A stretch of DNA of 64,000 bases, taken from contig CAWUHX010000206.1 of assembly GCA_963922205.1 (NCBI GenBank), positions 1 through 64,000 on the forward strand. The letters run 5' to 3'. Source of the DNA: Romanomermis culicivorax. Taxonomy: Eukaryota; Nematoda; Enoplea; Mermithida; Mermithidae. A program made the translations under genes and the position numbers. How positions within the stretch are numbered: the stretch's first letter is position 1; each line of letters opens with the position of its first letter. Positions 19,681 to 31,800 of this stretch are shown here, one piece after another. The notes below the pieces were generated by a model, which was given only the letters and a program-made list of their open reading frames with translations, was not told the origin of the DNA and made no database searches.

Positions 19681-21132
19681 TTTATAATAAAGTAGAATGT
19701 TGCATTAAATTAGAAATTATTGATACGTAAAGATTTTTTCAACTCTCCAATTTTTCTACATGCTTTCTACGACCAGCTCATTATGGTCATTTTCTATAAA
19801 AGACCTTATTTGTCTACATGCTTTTTTTGGCCAGCTTGCTCTGGTCATTTTTATAAAAGACCTTCTTGGTCATTTTTGGCAGAACATCAAACTTTATACG
19901 CATGTACCCGTAAGGATAATGTTTCATCGCATATTGACTCTCTCGAGAATTTACTCATTAAACAGACCATTACTGACCAGATTGACCATTCTGACATTTG
20001 TTGACTTGAATGATCATTCAGAAAATGGGACCTCCGAAATATATTTACACCTGCAGGTGGCACCCTTTTGACAAAGGGGGTCCGGTGTGCAAATTTTTGA
20101 AGGGCTTCCTCTTCCCAGAGGGGGAGCCATTTTTACACATGATCTCTATTTATTTCTTTTCATTTTTTGTTCATTTTAGTGTTCCTTTTTGCATTTTCAG
20201 TTCATCATCAATTTTCCTTTTTCATCTACAGTAACACATCTATTACCCTAATTCCTCTATTACCATAATAGAAAAATTTACCGTAATTCTACTATTACGA
20301 TAATTCCTGAATCTGTATCCTTTACCGTACGTCAACTCTCCAAATTTTCTTCACGCTTTTTACGATCAGCTCATTATTGTTCTTTTCTATAAAAGACCTT
20401 ATTTGTCTACATGTTTTTTATGGCCAGCTTGCTCTGGTCATTTTTATAAAAGACCTTCTTGGTCATTTTTGGCAGAACATCAAACTTTATAGGCATGCAC
20501 CCGTAAGGATAATGTTTCATCGTGTATTGACTCTCTCGAGAATTTACTCATTAAACAGACCATTACTGACCAGATTGACTGTTCTGACATTTGTTGACTT
20601 GAACGATTGTTCAGAAAATGGGACCTCAGAAATATATTTACACCTGCAGGTGGCACCCTCTTGACAAAGGGGATCCGGGGTGCAAATTTTTGAAGGGCTT
20701 CCTCTTCCCAGAGGGGAAGCCGTTTTTACACACGATCTCTTTTTATTTCTTTTCCATTTTTTGTTCATTTTAGTTTTCCTTTTTGCGTTCATCATTGATT
20801 TTCCTTTTCACCCACAGTAACACACCTATTACCCTAATTCAACTATTACTATAATCGAAAAATTACCATAATTCTACTATTATGGTAACTCAAGAACATG
20901 CATGCTTAACCGTACGACCTATAAATCGACCCTATATGTTTACTGTAGGACCTATAAATTGACGAAGAAATTTACCGTATATGTTTACTGTACGACCTGT
21001 AAATCCTCCAAAAGTCGGCCGTATATGTTTACTGTACGACCTATAAATTGGCCAAAAATGACAAATTATAGGTCGTACACAAAAGATAGGGTATCCTTAA
21101 GCGTATGACCTATACGGGCCGGCCTTACTACT
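19681..21132 (-). repeat. Polinton 1 right terminal inverted repeat
   Basis: The reverse complement matches 882-2239. It has two modules (about 19740-20240 and 20330-20830), each followed by the hairpin with TTACCGTAAT-type arms, then the gtacgacctataaat array (about 20920-21080) and the tip ending ACTACT. Modules contain a palindrome around GAACGATCGTTC (changed in some units), a self-complementary ACCTGCAGGT and two G/C-rich hairpins. Confidence 0.88.
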
Positions 21133-21393
21133 TGCCTCCTATCCTGATGCCTGATATGTTATATGACAACAGAACTTGTAACCTTTTTTATGATACTATT
21201 AATGTAAAAAAAAAAATATTTGGCAAGACTGAATAATTGCAATCATACTTGCATGTAGCAAAGCAAGCTCATAACTGGGCGCGTATATGTTCAGCTTGTA
21301 AGTTTGATAATTTTTCAAGTCAGAATTTTCTAGGATGAGGCTTGTACTGTCCTTTTAAGTGGCTCATCAATCAGGAGTCTGGTTTCATACTTT
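21133..21393. other. Host flank between Polinton 1 and the retroelement
   Basis: This is AT-rich sequence with no repeats shared with the elements. It ends in cttt, the left target-site duplication of the LTR retroelement. Before insertion it would have joined the DNA at 57817. No gene seen. Confidence 0.6.
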
Positions 21394-22810
21394 TGTCACG
21401 TGCCGCTCAATTCCTCAACGTCACGTGATTCCGATCGTGTCAATATTTTCGTTTTTCTTCATGATTTGTTTATTACTCATTCATGTTTTCGTTTATTTGA
21501 TTTCTACACATGCATTTTGTGTTCGTTTTTATATTTTTCATGCATTTCTATGTTCGTTTTTGTTGTATTTTATTTCCTTTATGCACGTGGGCTACAGTAG
21601 GCCCTTTAGCTAAAAACTTCCGCCAGCCGTGCTCCACGAGCACACGGCTATTTTTGGTGCATTCCATGCACCTCTTATCACCAAAAATTAGCGTCGTTTT
21701 TGTTATGCAAAAACGACTAGCTAAGAAGTTTAGCTAAAGATGTTGATATGCTTAGCATAGGCACTGCAGTGGGCCTCAGTGCTAAACGCATGTGAACGAA
21801 AAAAATGTCTATGTGCTCATAGGCATCTTCTGCATCGCGTCTAGCTGCAGAAGTTAGCTTGGACGCAGAGAAACTCCGCCCAAGCTGCAGCTGTAGCCAA
21901 ACATGTCCTTAAAAGGACATGTTTTTCTAATTTTTCGCTCATTCCTGGGTTTTACCCCTGCGTCCCATTTGTTGTCAGCATCCGCCGCCTGTTGCCTAAT
22001 TTGAATAAATTTGAATAACCTTCACTGCGTCCGCCGCCTCCCATTAAATAAATTTGCAAAAATTTATACCTGGTTATTGCGTCCCCCGCTTACCCGTCTA
22101 CAGTACCCGCTGCCCATCAGTGCCAGGTGTCCGACCGCCCCGGTTCGCAGAGAAACATTGGAGAATCCCCTCCCGATAGCCGAAACTCGTCGCTAGGACT
22201 CGTGTGGATCTCATCCCCGCTCCAGTGCCAGAAGACCGAAAGTATCCAGGGACTTGCCACCCGATTCATCGAATCGCTTGAGAAACAGGACTAGGTAAGT
22301 CTTCTCAGGGGATTATTGTTGTTTGTGGGGTATTTGTTGGGGAACCCTTCTTAAGTCGGTTTCCCAAGTTTTCCACAGATAAGTAGGGCCTCCACCTCTT
22401 AGGTTCGGGCTAACAAGGGGCTGTCTGGTTCATAACCGGGTCCCACAATTTAGGTCATTTTACGGGTGACCCTCTCTCACTGAGTAGGACTCGGGGATTG
22501 TCGCACCTAGCCTGGCGGCGTTGTCCATTACCCTACAGTAAGACCCCAGGACAACACCAGAGAACCAACTATAGACCTCTCTATAGCCACCATTCGCCAG
22601 GTTAGGCCCCAACACCAACCAGGGGAGCCTGGGGAAAATGCCAGTATCCATCAGGAGTCACAGCCTATTACTCACTGTAATAGGGTCAATCTGATATGGT
22701 TCACCATCAATGTGACGTCTAAAACACGGTACTACCTGATGTGATACCCAAACCTCCCCAGCTCTCCCAATTGAACATGGCATACACGTGACATGGCGTA
22801 AAACGTGACA
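21394..22810 (+). repeat. 5' LTR (LTR B), 1417 bp
   Basis: The end is fixed by comparison with the sequence after Polinton 2, where the matching 145 bp end at 57816. It holds the 10-bp-arm palindrome (21901-21922), another inverted repeat around gccgtgctc/gagcacacggc (about 21627-21650) and a splice donor AG/GTAAGT at 22295. The site acagcc (22657-22662) is the uninterrupted form of the Polinton insertion site. Confidence 0.9.
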
Positions 22811-22828
22811 TGGCGAGGCTGGAAAATC
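22811..22828 (+). promoter_or_regulatory. Likely primer-binding site
   Basis: The sequence straight after the LTR starts TGGCGAGGCTGG; TGG at this position is the usual start of a tRNA primer-binding site. Which tRNA would pair was not determined. GTGACATGGCG also occurs 17 bp earlier within the LTR. Confidence 0.6.
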
Positions 22829-25800
22829 GACCTTAAGTCTGGCACTCGCCCTTAAGTGCAAAAGTCTTCACCCTTGGGTCGGAACTACCCCCAGGTTGGG
22901 TCAATTCCTATTTTAAGTTGGACAAGCCCCCTTAAAATCGGGTACTAGTCATCCAATAAGTCGGAGACCCCCCCAAGTTCGGGTTTACTGCCTAATGGGT
23001 CGGGAATGTCCCTTATTTCGGATTACGGCTACTGTAGGCCGGAAATTTCCCCTCATGTCAAGTGTTATTACTGTAAGTGGGAAATTTTTCCCAGGACACC
23101 GAGAGTTATTACTGTAGGTCGGGAATTGGTTCCCTAAAATCGAGTTTAATTATTGTAAGTCGGAAATCGCCCTTACAAGTGATCTAAATGTGATCTATAT
23201 GTGTAAATACTTATCTCATGCGTGTGTATCGCCCCTATGAGTAATAAATTCCCCCTGAGTCGAGTTATTTATCCCCAGAGCCGAGTTAAATGTCCTCAGA
23301 ATCGAGTTATTTGCCCCAGAGTCGAGTTATATATCGAGTATTCTGTATTTCTCCTTTGAATAATCCTGTATATTCTACATACTTAGTCTGTGTTGTAAAC
23401 TACCTTATTTGTTTCTTTTCCCTTTATTTGACCCCCTCCCTCCTTTTGGGTGGTATACTGTAACCCTCAGGGTGGGTGCCGTTACAGTACGCCTGTGTCC
23501 ATTCCCGTACTGTAACTACAGTATACCCATACGCGGGTACTGGTATCACAGCTGTAGGGGTTGACGGCCTCCCCTGACTGTCGGTGGTCCATGACCTCAT
23601 GATACAGTACACCCTCCATGTATGATTCTGGACGTCATATGTGGCTGCGATCTGTTAACTGTGTACAGTATTTTTGTATTTCGGCGAAAACTGTTGGAAT
23701 TGCCCACTTTTCGGGCCCCAAAATTTTACACCTACTGTTTACACATTTAACACACATATGTCCAAACTTCGTACTTTCCGCTTCTTGGTTACTTCTTCCT
23801 CCATTTTTTCCTTCCTCCGTCATCTGAGTGGAAAAAAAAAATTTAATTTTTTTCTGCCACCACTACAGTATGACACCCTTACGTAAGTTTCTCTCTCTTT
23901 CTCATTTCTACTTACTGTAAGGTCTGTTCTCTTCTATTCTCGGGTTGTTGCATCTAGACCATAGACTTTACGGGTCATGCTCTTTGACATCAGCAACAAC
24001 AACGTTACAGGTTGTTGTTGTTGTGTGGTTCAGCCTCACGGATGCAACCACTGACGTCTGCAACAACTGCATCTCATGTCATTGACTTAAGGTATCAGAC
24101 CCTCGGTTCCACCTTTCGACGTCAGCAACGGCACCATCACGTGTTGCTGTATACCGATAGTTGGCTTCAGGGCCCTATTGCTGATGTCAGCAATGACAAT
24201 GTATCATGCTCTCGCAGCAGGAATTGAGGTTACATGATCCTATTTCTGACGTCTGCAACGGTAACATTACGTGCTACTGCAGGGGATTTGCTGGCCTTAG
24301 GCACTTACCCCTGGCGTCTGCAACTGCGACATGATACTTGAATACTCTTATCCCAGGCACCTGTAGTCAGCACCAAGGTCATGTGTTGGTTCATACCCCC
24401 TACCTTTTGACGTCAGCACCTGGTTACTGTCGGCCCTATGAGTATTCCACTTGAGTCCTAGGTGGTCGCTGGCACATGGTCCTATCACCTACTGCTCTTG
24501 CCAAAGGGTTGGTGTGTGTCTGAAATTGATGCCTGGGAAACATCAGTCCACATACATACACCAACTGAGATGCTCTCTAGTCCATACTGATCAGGTTGTC
24601 CGCCCGGGTAGCGGCACTGTTGATCAGCACGTGGCTGCCTTTAAGCTTTAACTGCAGGTTTGAACGAGTTACACTCGGCCTCAGCTGGGTTGGTTGTTTG
24701 ACTCGTATAGACAGTAGGCATTTGCAGTCAGTACTGCCTGTGTCTGACGTCTGCAAGGGTTCAGCAATCTTCTTGTAAATTTCTCATCTAAATTCACTCC
24801 TTCTCTTTCATCTCAACAAGCTGTCATACATAGATCTTCTTTAGTGTCCCTGCCGTAGTGGTTCCCGAGGGACCGTGGCACAGCCTCCGGTTGGGCCTAA
24901 AGTGTATAGGACCCCCTGTCATATTTTCTCCACTTGAACGCCTTCGTTAACTGGCTTAACGATGCCCACGCTAGAGTCACCACTGACCCAGAGTCCGCCT
25001 CTGCGGTCCACCCCTGTTAGTCATGTAATACAATAGGCACTGTTGAGTCCGCCTCAGCGAAGGTATTGAGTACGCCTCGATACATAACTGGGTCCGCCTC
25101 AGTTATTTACACTCAATAATTCACCCAGGGACACCTTGTACCCGTGATCCCTTAGATGTTTTCGGGTGCCCCCTCAAAACATCCAGAGTATATTCATCTT
25201 AACTGACTGAGTGTGTCAGAATAGCACCCTTGGTACCCGTGCTCTCTCTCTCTTCCACTGTGTGACCTGCGAGCCTCATTTCATCTCAGTGATCAGCAAC
25301 CCGGCCACCAGCTGTATATAATACTCCTGGAGAGTGTCCGTTCTGTTCGGAATGCGGGCTCCGGTTTCGGACACGGCTGTAAGCTACTTGGGAATGTCGT
25401 CCAACACGGAACCTCTGTATAGTCCATCACACTGTACAGAGATCGCAATCGCTCCTGGCGAGTGAGGCCCGTTGCGTAACTGCGTGACCCCTTTGCGTAA
25501 CTGGGTTTGTAAATTAGTCTTGTCCCTATTTATTGCTCCCTTTTAAGTTCACTTTCAGTTGTCCACATCATTTTCACCTTATGCCACTTTACGCCCTACT
25601 CCTGGTGAGTAGGATCTTGCCGGCTACGAGTCCGCCTCGCCCCAAGGTTTGTAAACTAGTACAAATGGTCGAACCTCCAGGAAAAATCCCTCCTGAGTGG
25701 GTTCATCCGTCATCTTATTTCTCGGCAGGAAAACCGCCTTTTCTCTCCTCTTATATCTATTCTTCTGTCCTTTTCGGCTATTCTAATTGCCGGGTCCAGG

Positions 25801-26219
25801 CCCCAACTCTACATCCTTTTGGTCGGGATTGATTCCCCCATATCTCAAGGCCATGCCTATATCCATCACGGGCGACCAGATAAATTCCCTTCTGCGTCAC
25901 CCTGGTGTACTCTGATCTTGCATCTTACAATCCTATTCCCATTCTAGCTCCATTTTCGTGGTCGCTAGTCTTAAACTAAATCAAGTTTACGTCACAAACG
26001 CCATCGCGCACGCGTTTTTCGAATTCACGCGCTCTTTCGCCGTGAATTCAAAAGTAGTACTCACTGTCACTTTACACAATAGAGACACCTCGTCGTTCTT
26101 GCCGTCTCAGTACCCAGCCTGTACAGACCAGTGAGCCGCTCTCTATTCAATTTGACTTAATTGCTTCACGGGCAAGAACGTCTGTTCTAACCACCTTACG
26201 GGAGAACGAACCCTCGGAC
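22829..26219 (+). other. Long retroelement leader (3.4 kb) without genes
   Basis: No convincing coding frame. It holds a degenerate array of aagtcgggaat / tactgtaag-type units (about 22870-23190), gagtcgagttat-type repeats (about 23255-23335), the 65-bp array (23996-24430) and scattered gagtccgcctc units (about 24985-25110 and 25627). Repeated short motifs throughout suggest a structured leader; function unknown. Confidence 0.6.
23996..24430 (+). repeat. Degenerate 65-bp tandem array
   Basis: Units start with GACGTC(A/T)GCAAC-like sequence at 23996, 24053, 24118, 24183, 24248 and 24313; from 24053 the spacing is exactly 65 bp four times in a row. Shortened units start near 24363 and 24409, and a stray one at 24746. 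Several units carry CATnACGTG(C/T) about 15 bp inside. Confidence 0.72.
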
Positions 26220-28809
26220 ATGAAGTCGGAAACTGATCTCCCTTCACAGATCGAGAACAAGGTCCAGGCAGCATTTGAGAATGCTCTTGGACCCCTCAAC
26301 CAAAAGTTAGAGGCCATGAATGGTCGGAGGCACCCTCCTGTGTCCAGCTTTATGGCCCCTCCAACCTTCTCCGGTGCTTTTGGTGAGTCTATCACAGATT
26401 TTATGTCGCATCTTACTCGTTTCTTTACACTCCAGGGTGTAAGTGAAACGGATCATGTGTATAAAATCGCCTTTCTGGAGTCATGCCTTACGGGTCCTGC
26501 TCTTGCCTCCTACCGGGACTTTAGCAGCAGCACTCCAATACCTACCCGCTACGAAGAGTTTACAGCTTTTCTACGGAGAGATTTTCCAGTAGGGCGCGAC
26601 TCTGATCTGCAACAGCAGCTGATCCAAGATTGCCTGCAGAAGCCGACAGAGTCGGCGATAGTCTACCTTGAGCACCTCAAGAGACTATCCAGGGTAGCGT
26701 ATCCAGATCTCGGGACGGATGTCAGAGATTCTATCATCAAACCTATCTTTCTGCGAGGATTGAAACGGGTCCTCCGAGATAGTATCAAGTTTAGGGAGTT
26801 TACGACTCTTGAAGAGACACTCAAGGCAGCCTGTTACGCAGAATCCCAAATCTTTCGGGACGAGATTGGGTACACCGCACCATCTAACGCCGTTTTCTCT
26901 TCAGAACCTAAACAGGCCGGATATAATCCCGATATGCCTAACAGAAGCGCTAACGGTCGTCAGAGCAACGCTCAAACGTCATCATCCTCCACCGATGAGG
27001 TTCCCCCTTGAAACAGGAAATGGCCAGGCTAACGGCCCACATAGCGAAGCTTACGGCCCAGCAATGTGCACCAGCCCCAATCCAACAGACGCCGCCCCCA
27101 CAGCCGTCAACACCAAATCAGTCCGCCGGGCGACGCTCATCGGGAGCACACCTTCAAACGTGCTCCTTCCACGGACTGTGTACACATAGCGACGCCGACT
27201 GCCGGGCCCAGCGTCCCACCGGTGCCGCTCCCGGTAACAACACCGCTAACGGTGGTCGCTGTTATTTGTGCCGTACACGTGCCCTCCCCACGGACCGATG
27301 TGATAGGCCATGCCCTCATTGTCGTCAAGTGGGAGTGCACCAATACACTGCCTGTCCGCAGTGCAATCCGGCAAACACGGGTGAGAATGACTACCAAAAT
27401 ACTGGTTATTCTTCCCAGGGGACAAATGTGTATCATCAGAGAAATGGTTATCACCCTCCTAACGGGATGGGGAACCAATATCGCTAGCCCATACGTCGCA
27501 ACAACGCCGTTGGGGCTACCAATGGCCCTCCTCATCCAGATCCTCTTGATCTGGATGATGAGGCACTTGCTGAACACCTGACAGATCCTTCACAACAGTG
27601 TTATCCTGTCTGCGTAATCAGTATTGGATTTTCAGTGGTCCAAGCAGCTCAGGTACCCCTACCGATAAATGTATCGGACATACTGCTGCCACCACCACCA
27701 CCAAGGTATGCAATGCCGGTCACCATGGACCCCTCGACGACACCCCAGTTTGTTGGCCACGCTAACATCCTAGCATCGTATTGCATCCCCAAAACCACGA
27801 CTGTCGAGTCAGCTCCAGCCACAAATACGAGGTCTCCGGCGCCACCGGCCCGCATCGTCCCTCCAGGACCACCACCTTCGATCCCCACAGATTCGGCCAT
27901 GGAAGTCCTCGACCAGGTCGAGCCCATGAATTTGTCAGGTATACTACCTTCTTCTTCAGGTGATCCTAGAGTAGGAACCAGAAATCTATCTCAGTCTACG
28001 ACTCTATCGATTTCTTGTTCACAGCGCCATCGCCCGTCCAAGACGCAATGTTGGCTATCTGGTCAGTTGACCTGGCCAAGAAATACCCGCATTTGCCGTG
28101 GACTCTGCTCAACGAGCTATCTCATGTCGAAGCGCTCATGGCCGCCGATGTGGTGCTTGCGGCACCTGTATCAATGCGACTCTTACGACCCGACGTCGCC
28201 CGACGGGCACTCAAGTTCATTGCCAATGGGACTATCACAATCTCGCCCATCGAGAAGTTCTTATTGGATGGGGAGCCATCCTCGCCTTCAGTCGATGCCG
28301 TCGGCCGAGCAGTCGAACAGGCCAGTCGGATCCTCCTGCCTGCTGTCGCCACTACATCACTGACAGCAGCGCCACCTGTTGCCGCTACACTGCCAACAGA
28401 AATGGACATTATTGCTTCCTCCCCTCTGGCCAAGGAACCCGCAAATGATCCCACACTGTCGGCACCAGCCCAAAATACACCGTTGGCACCAGCCCAAAAT
28501 ACATCGTTGGCAGCAGCCCAAAATACATCGTCGGCAGCAGCCCAAACCAAATTGCCGGCGCCAGCCCAAGAGACATCTCCGACCGCTGCGACCAAGTCGC
28601 CCGTCGTCGAACACATGGCCGTCGACGAGATCTTACATCCGGTTAATGAAGATGTCAGCATTGTTGAGGAATCACCGTTCCCAAGGGCAGTCGCCCCACG
28701 GTCACCAAAAGTCGGTATCCTCCGGGAAATCCACCCGTGTGGTGGGTTGGTCCTTGATTTCCCCGGTCAGGAACCCATCTCATCTGACAGCAATGAAGAA
28801 GAAATCTGA
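26220..28809 (+). pseudogene. gag: Gag-like polyprotein region, frame-broken
   Basis: The ATG at 26220 opens a typical retrotransposon Gag (around FTLQGVSETDHVYKIAFLES) that is open to about 27000. The frame then shifts by one at a run of C (27002-27007), continues through a Cys/His region (CSFHGLCTHSDADC, then CYLCRTR..CPHCRQ..CPQC) that could be zinc-binding, meets a TAG at 27485-27487, and stays open in the same frame to about 28000, where it shifts again. The last part is rich in Pro, Ala and Ser and ends at 28809, overlapping the Env-like start by 17 nt. Programmed shifts cannot be excluded, but three breaks argue for decay. Confidence 0.8.
28461..28575 (+). repeat. 24-bp coding repeat, about five units
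   Basis: Units built on ccagcccaaaatacatcg encode repeats of the type APAQNT(S/P)LA in the third Gag frame. The period is 24 bp, a multiple of 3. Confidence 0.8.
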
Positions 28810-31800
28810 CACTGCCCCTCAGGCCAGATTTGTGAAAATGTGTGAACACTTACAAACCACATTTGTACAGTTGTCTTTGATAATAAAATTGACCATAGTA
28901 ACATCACTGTTTCTAGCGGTGAGTTTGTCAGCACTGGCGGCTCAGTATCAATTTTGTGGTCTCTCAAGAAGCGGACATCCACTTGAGTTACCCCAACGTG
29001 TAGAGTGTAAACCACCGCAATCTTCATGGAGCCTGCGGCACATGAACGTTACGGTGTATGTCCCTAGCTCAGACCCGATTACAACCACAGCGTGGAAATG
29101 CACATTGCGCACCCGCAAAGTCTGCACCAACACTGGTTTCTTCGGCTCTAGGGGCATTACTGCAGACGTCATTACCACTCAGCACTTAGCGCCTGCGGCC
29201 TGCACGCTAGCACATCGCACTAAGATGTTTGGCTCACAAAAACTTGTCGGCATTCGCCCTGGCTTTTATAGCACAAACCAAACATTGGAAGTGATGTACA
29301 AATGGTGCTGCAGCCACGTCTGCAAGACAGTGACTAACCTCTTCATCGAGGAGGGACAAGTCGCTTCGTGGGATGGCACTACGGCCCTAAGCACCTTAGG
29401 CGATGTAGGTGGATGCAGTCCCACTGCAGGTCAGTGCACTACTCTAGACGGGGTCATTGTCTGGCCTGCACAAAACTTCACGGCGCGGTGTCATTATCAC
29501 CCCAAGGGAAATTACACTGCATCCATGTCAGGGAACCACGTCATCATCGATGATCTACAGGTTGCCCTCAAGATCCCGGGAAACTCCCGCCTCTTCCAAC
29601 TGTGCCCAGAACTACGTTCCACCACAGTCCGGATGGATCAGGGTCTTCTCCTACGCATCCGCGGGAGATACAATTTGACCCAAAACTTGTTCAAGATGGC
29701 AAAGGACACACGTCCTGATCCTGTCAATGCCAAATTGAACTACCTGGCTCAGCAGATCAAGGAGTCGGAAATTAACGGTTTCCGGTTCACGTGGCTTGAG
29801 CTCTGCTCTCACGCTCAACGCTATCTTGATCTGACCTGGCAGTTGCTTCGCTTCGACCCTACCTTGGGTGCCCAGGCATTCCTCCAGAGGAATGACCTGA
29901 CGGCGGAGTTCACAGGCGATGCACTGACAATATGGCCGTGTCAGAAGGTCAACGCCACCTACGTTTACTACTCGTACCGGGTGGGAAACGTTTGCTACAA
30001 GTACTTACCTGTACAGGTCGGCGGCACCATCTATTTCGCCACCCCTGGTGGTCCAGATCTCATTAAATCTAGCCCAATTTTGCCGTGTCATCACCACTGT
30101 ACAGGGATTTTCCGAAATCGCTCGGGCTGGTTTACTGAATCTGGCACGGTCCATGTGAGCCACATCCCACTAAAACTCTTCTGGAAACAGCGTTTCAACA
30201 TCACTCACTTTGATGCACCCGCGCTCTTCCATGACCAGTTGGCGATGACCCCTTCAAACTTTGCCTTCTTTAAACAGTACGTTTACAAGACTGAGCAAAT
30301 TGAAGCGGTACTAAACCGGCTGGTAAACTTTACCGCTGGTCTATCCCTGCAACCAGACGCCATCTACCAGGCTTTTGCAGGGGTAGGAACCGACATCAAG
30401 GCCACTCTGGAAGGTGTCGGTTTGGCAGCAAACCATGTTATTACGGGTCAACAACACACCCTCGCCCAGGGCTTGCATGCTGTCCTGAGCGGGCCGGTCC
30501 AGTTGATCTTTAACATCCTAATTACCCTGATGGTGCTGATCAGTGTCAGATACCTTGCCTATCTTGGTGTATCTTATTATCTCAGCTACCGTCTGCGGAA
30601 CAAACAGGTCCGGTTTGTTCGCCGTTTCTCCCCGTTGGGTCTTTACCGCAAAGTCCAACGCTGGATTAGTTTTCACTACATGCAAAAGGATGTGCTCTCC
30701 CAGCTTGACCGAATCACACCGTGTTTCGTCATGCTGCTGGATGCCAAGGAAACTCCTGCTTTCCTTGATACGGGTTGCCCCCACACTATCATTAGCCAAC
30801 GTCTTCACAAGGCCTTGGCTAAAGAAAGTCCGAAGGCGGTCATGGCGTTCCAGCAACATCACGACTTTAACCCATTGATGAGCATCAATGGTAAAGCCGT
30901 TCATACCATCCTTTCGGGACCATATGAAATCATGTTGCCCCGAAACCGCCAGCGGAACACACGGATTGATATACATCTCCATGTGTGCAAGACTACGTCT
31001 CCCTTCTGGGCACCCGTTGACCTTATACTCAGACTGGACTTCTTAGAACAGTTCAAGAACATTATGTTGGACTACCAACGTAATGTTTGTCGGCTGGACG
31101 CGGTAGAATTACCCCTCCTGCTGACCACGCCGGAGATTGACCAGATCGACCCCTGGTGGGAGAACACCCGTGCTCTCTCAAGGAATTCACACAGGTCGGG
31201 ATCACGATCACGGTCCAGGGCTTTGTCCAACTCTCGGCCACACTCACGGGGTTCCTCAGTTGCCTCATCATGTGGGTCAACCCGGGGATACCGGACTTCC
31301 TCCAGACGGGCAAGTCGTCATTTGTCCACCTTGCACGGGTCAGGTTGCCCTCGACCTCAGCCTGGAAACTCTCCAGTTACGCTAGAGAAAGGCCGATTCC
31401 ATGAACCAAGTGATTCAGATGCTCCGGCATCACCCGTGCCAACCGCGCCACTGCTATCAGACACCGAAATTGAATCACTAGGAGCTACTCAGAGCCCAAG
31501 GGACCACTCAGACCACGTACTCATGGTACAGGATGAGTCCACCCTTCTAAATGACCCGGAACCCTCCGTCGGATACGCTCTAGTAAGTCTGCTACGTCGC
31601 ACGGGACTGCCAATTCCAAAGCGGTCCAGTAAGACTGAACACACTAGTGGTGCCATCACACCTGATTCCGGTCATGTGGTCTCTGCTTTCTACCCAAATG
31701 ATATTCGGACACCCCATATCAAAGTTCTCCTCAACAACTGGGTAGAAGCAAAGGCACTGGTCGACACAGGAGCTGTTTTCTCACTCCTGGACCACAAGTT

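Larger units (their letters stand above)
882..21132. mobile_element. Polinton/Maverick copy 1 (20.25 kb)
   Basis: The element starts AGTAGTAAGG and ends CCTTACTACT, with long inverted repeats inside those ends. It carries the Polinton gene set: protein-primed polymerase B, retroviral-type integrase, packaging ATPase, adenovirus-type protease and capsid genes. The left flank ends in acagcc, the same site used by copy 2, but the right flank reads tgcctc, so no target-site duplication remains. Polymerase, ATPase, integrase and major capsid genes contain stops, so this copy is not autonomous as it reads. It is a virus-like endogenous element, and the host range of its relatives cannot be told from this sequence. 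Confidence 0.92.

Noticed and set aside
21359-21737. Short frames in the LTRs (also 35970-36307, 714-917, 37068-37271)
   Set aside because: They are repeated with the LTR, have no family features, and overlap regulatory-type sequence.
22657-22662. LTR ending at acaca/acagcc near 22662 (1269 bp)
   Set aside because: The match between the LTRs resumes after Polinton 2 and ends at 57816, and a TGG primer-binding site follows 22810.
28379-28792. Upstream start of the long Pol frame
   Set aside because: The amino acids here are a shadow of the Ala/Pro-rich Gag repeats in another frame; the ATG at 28793 precedes the signal peptide.
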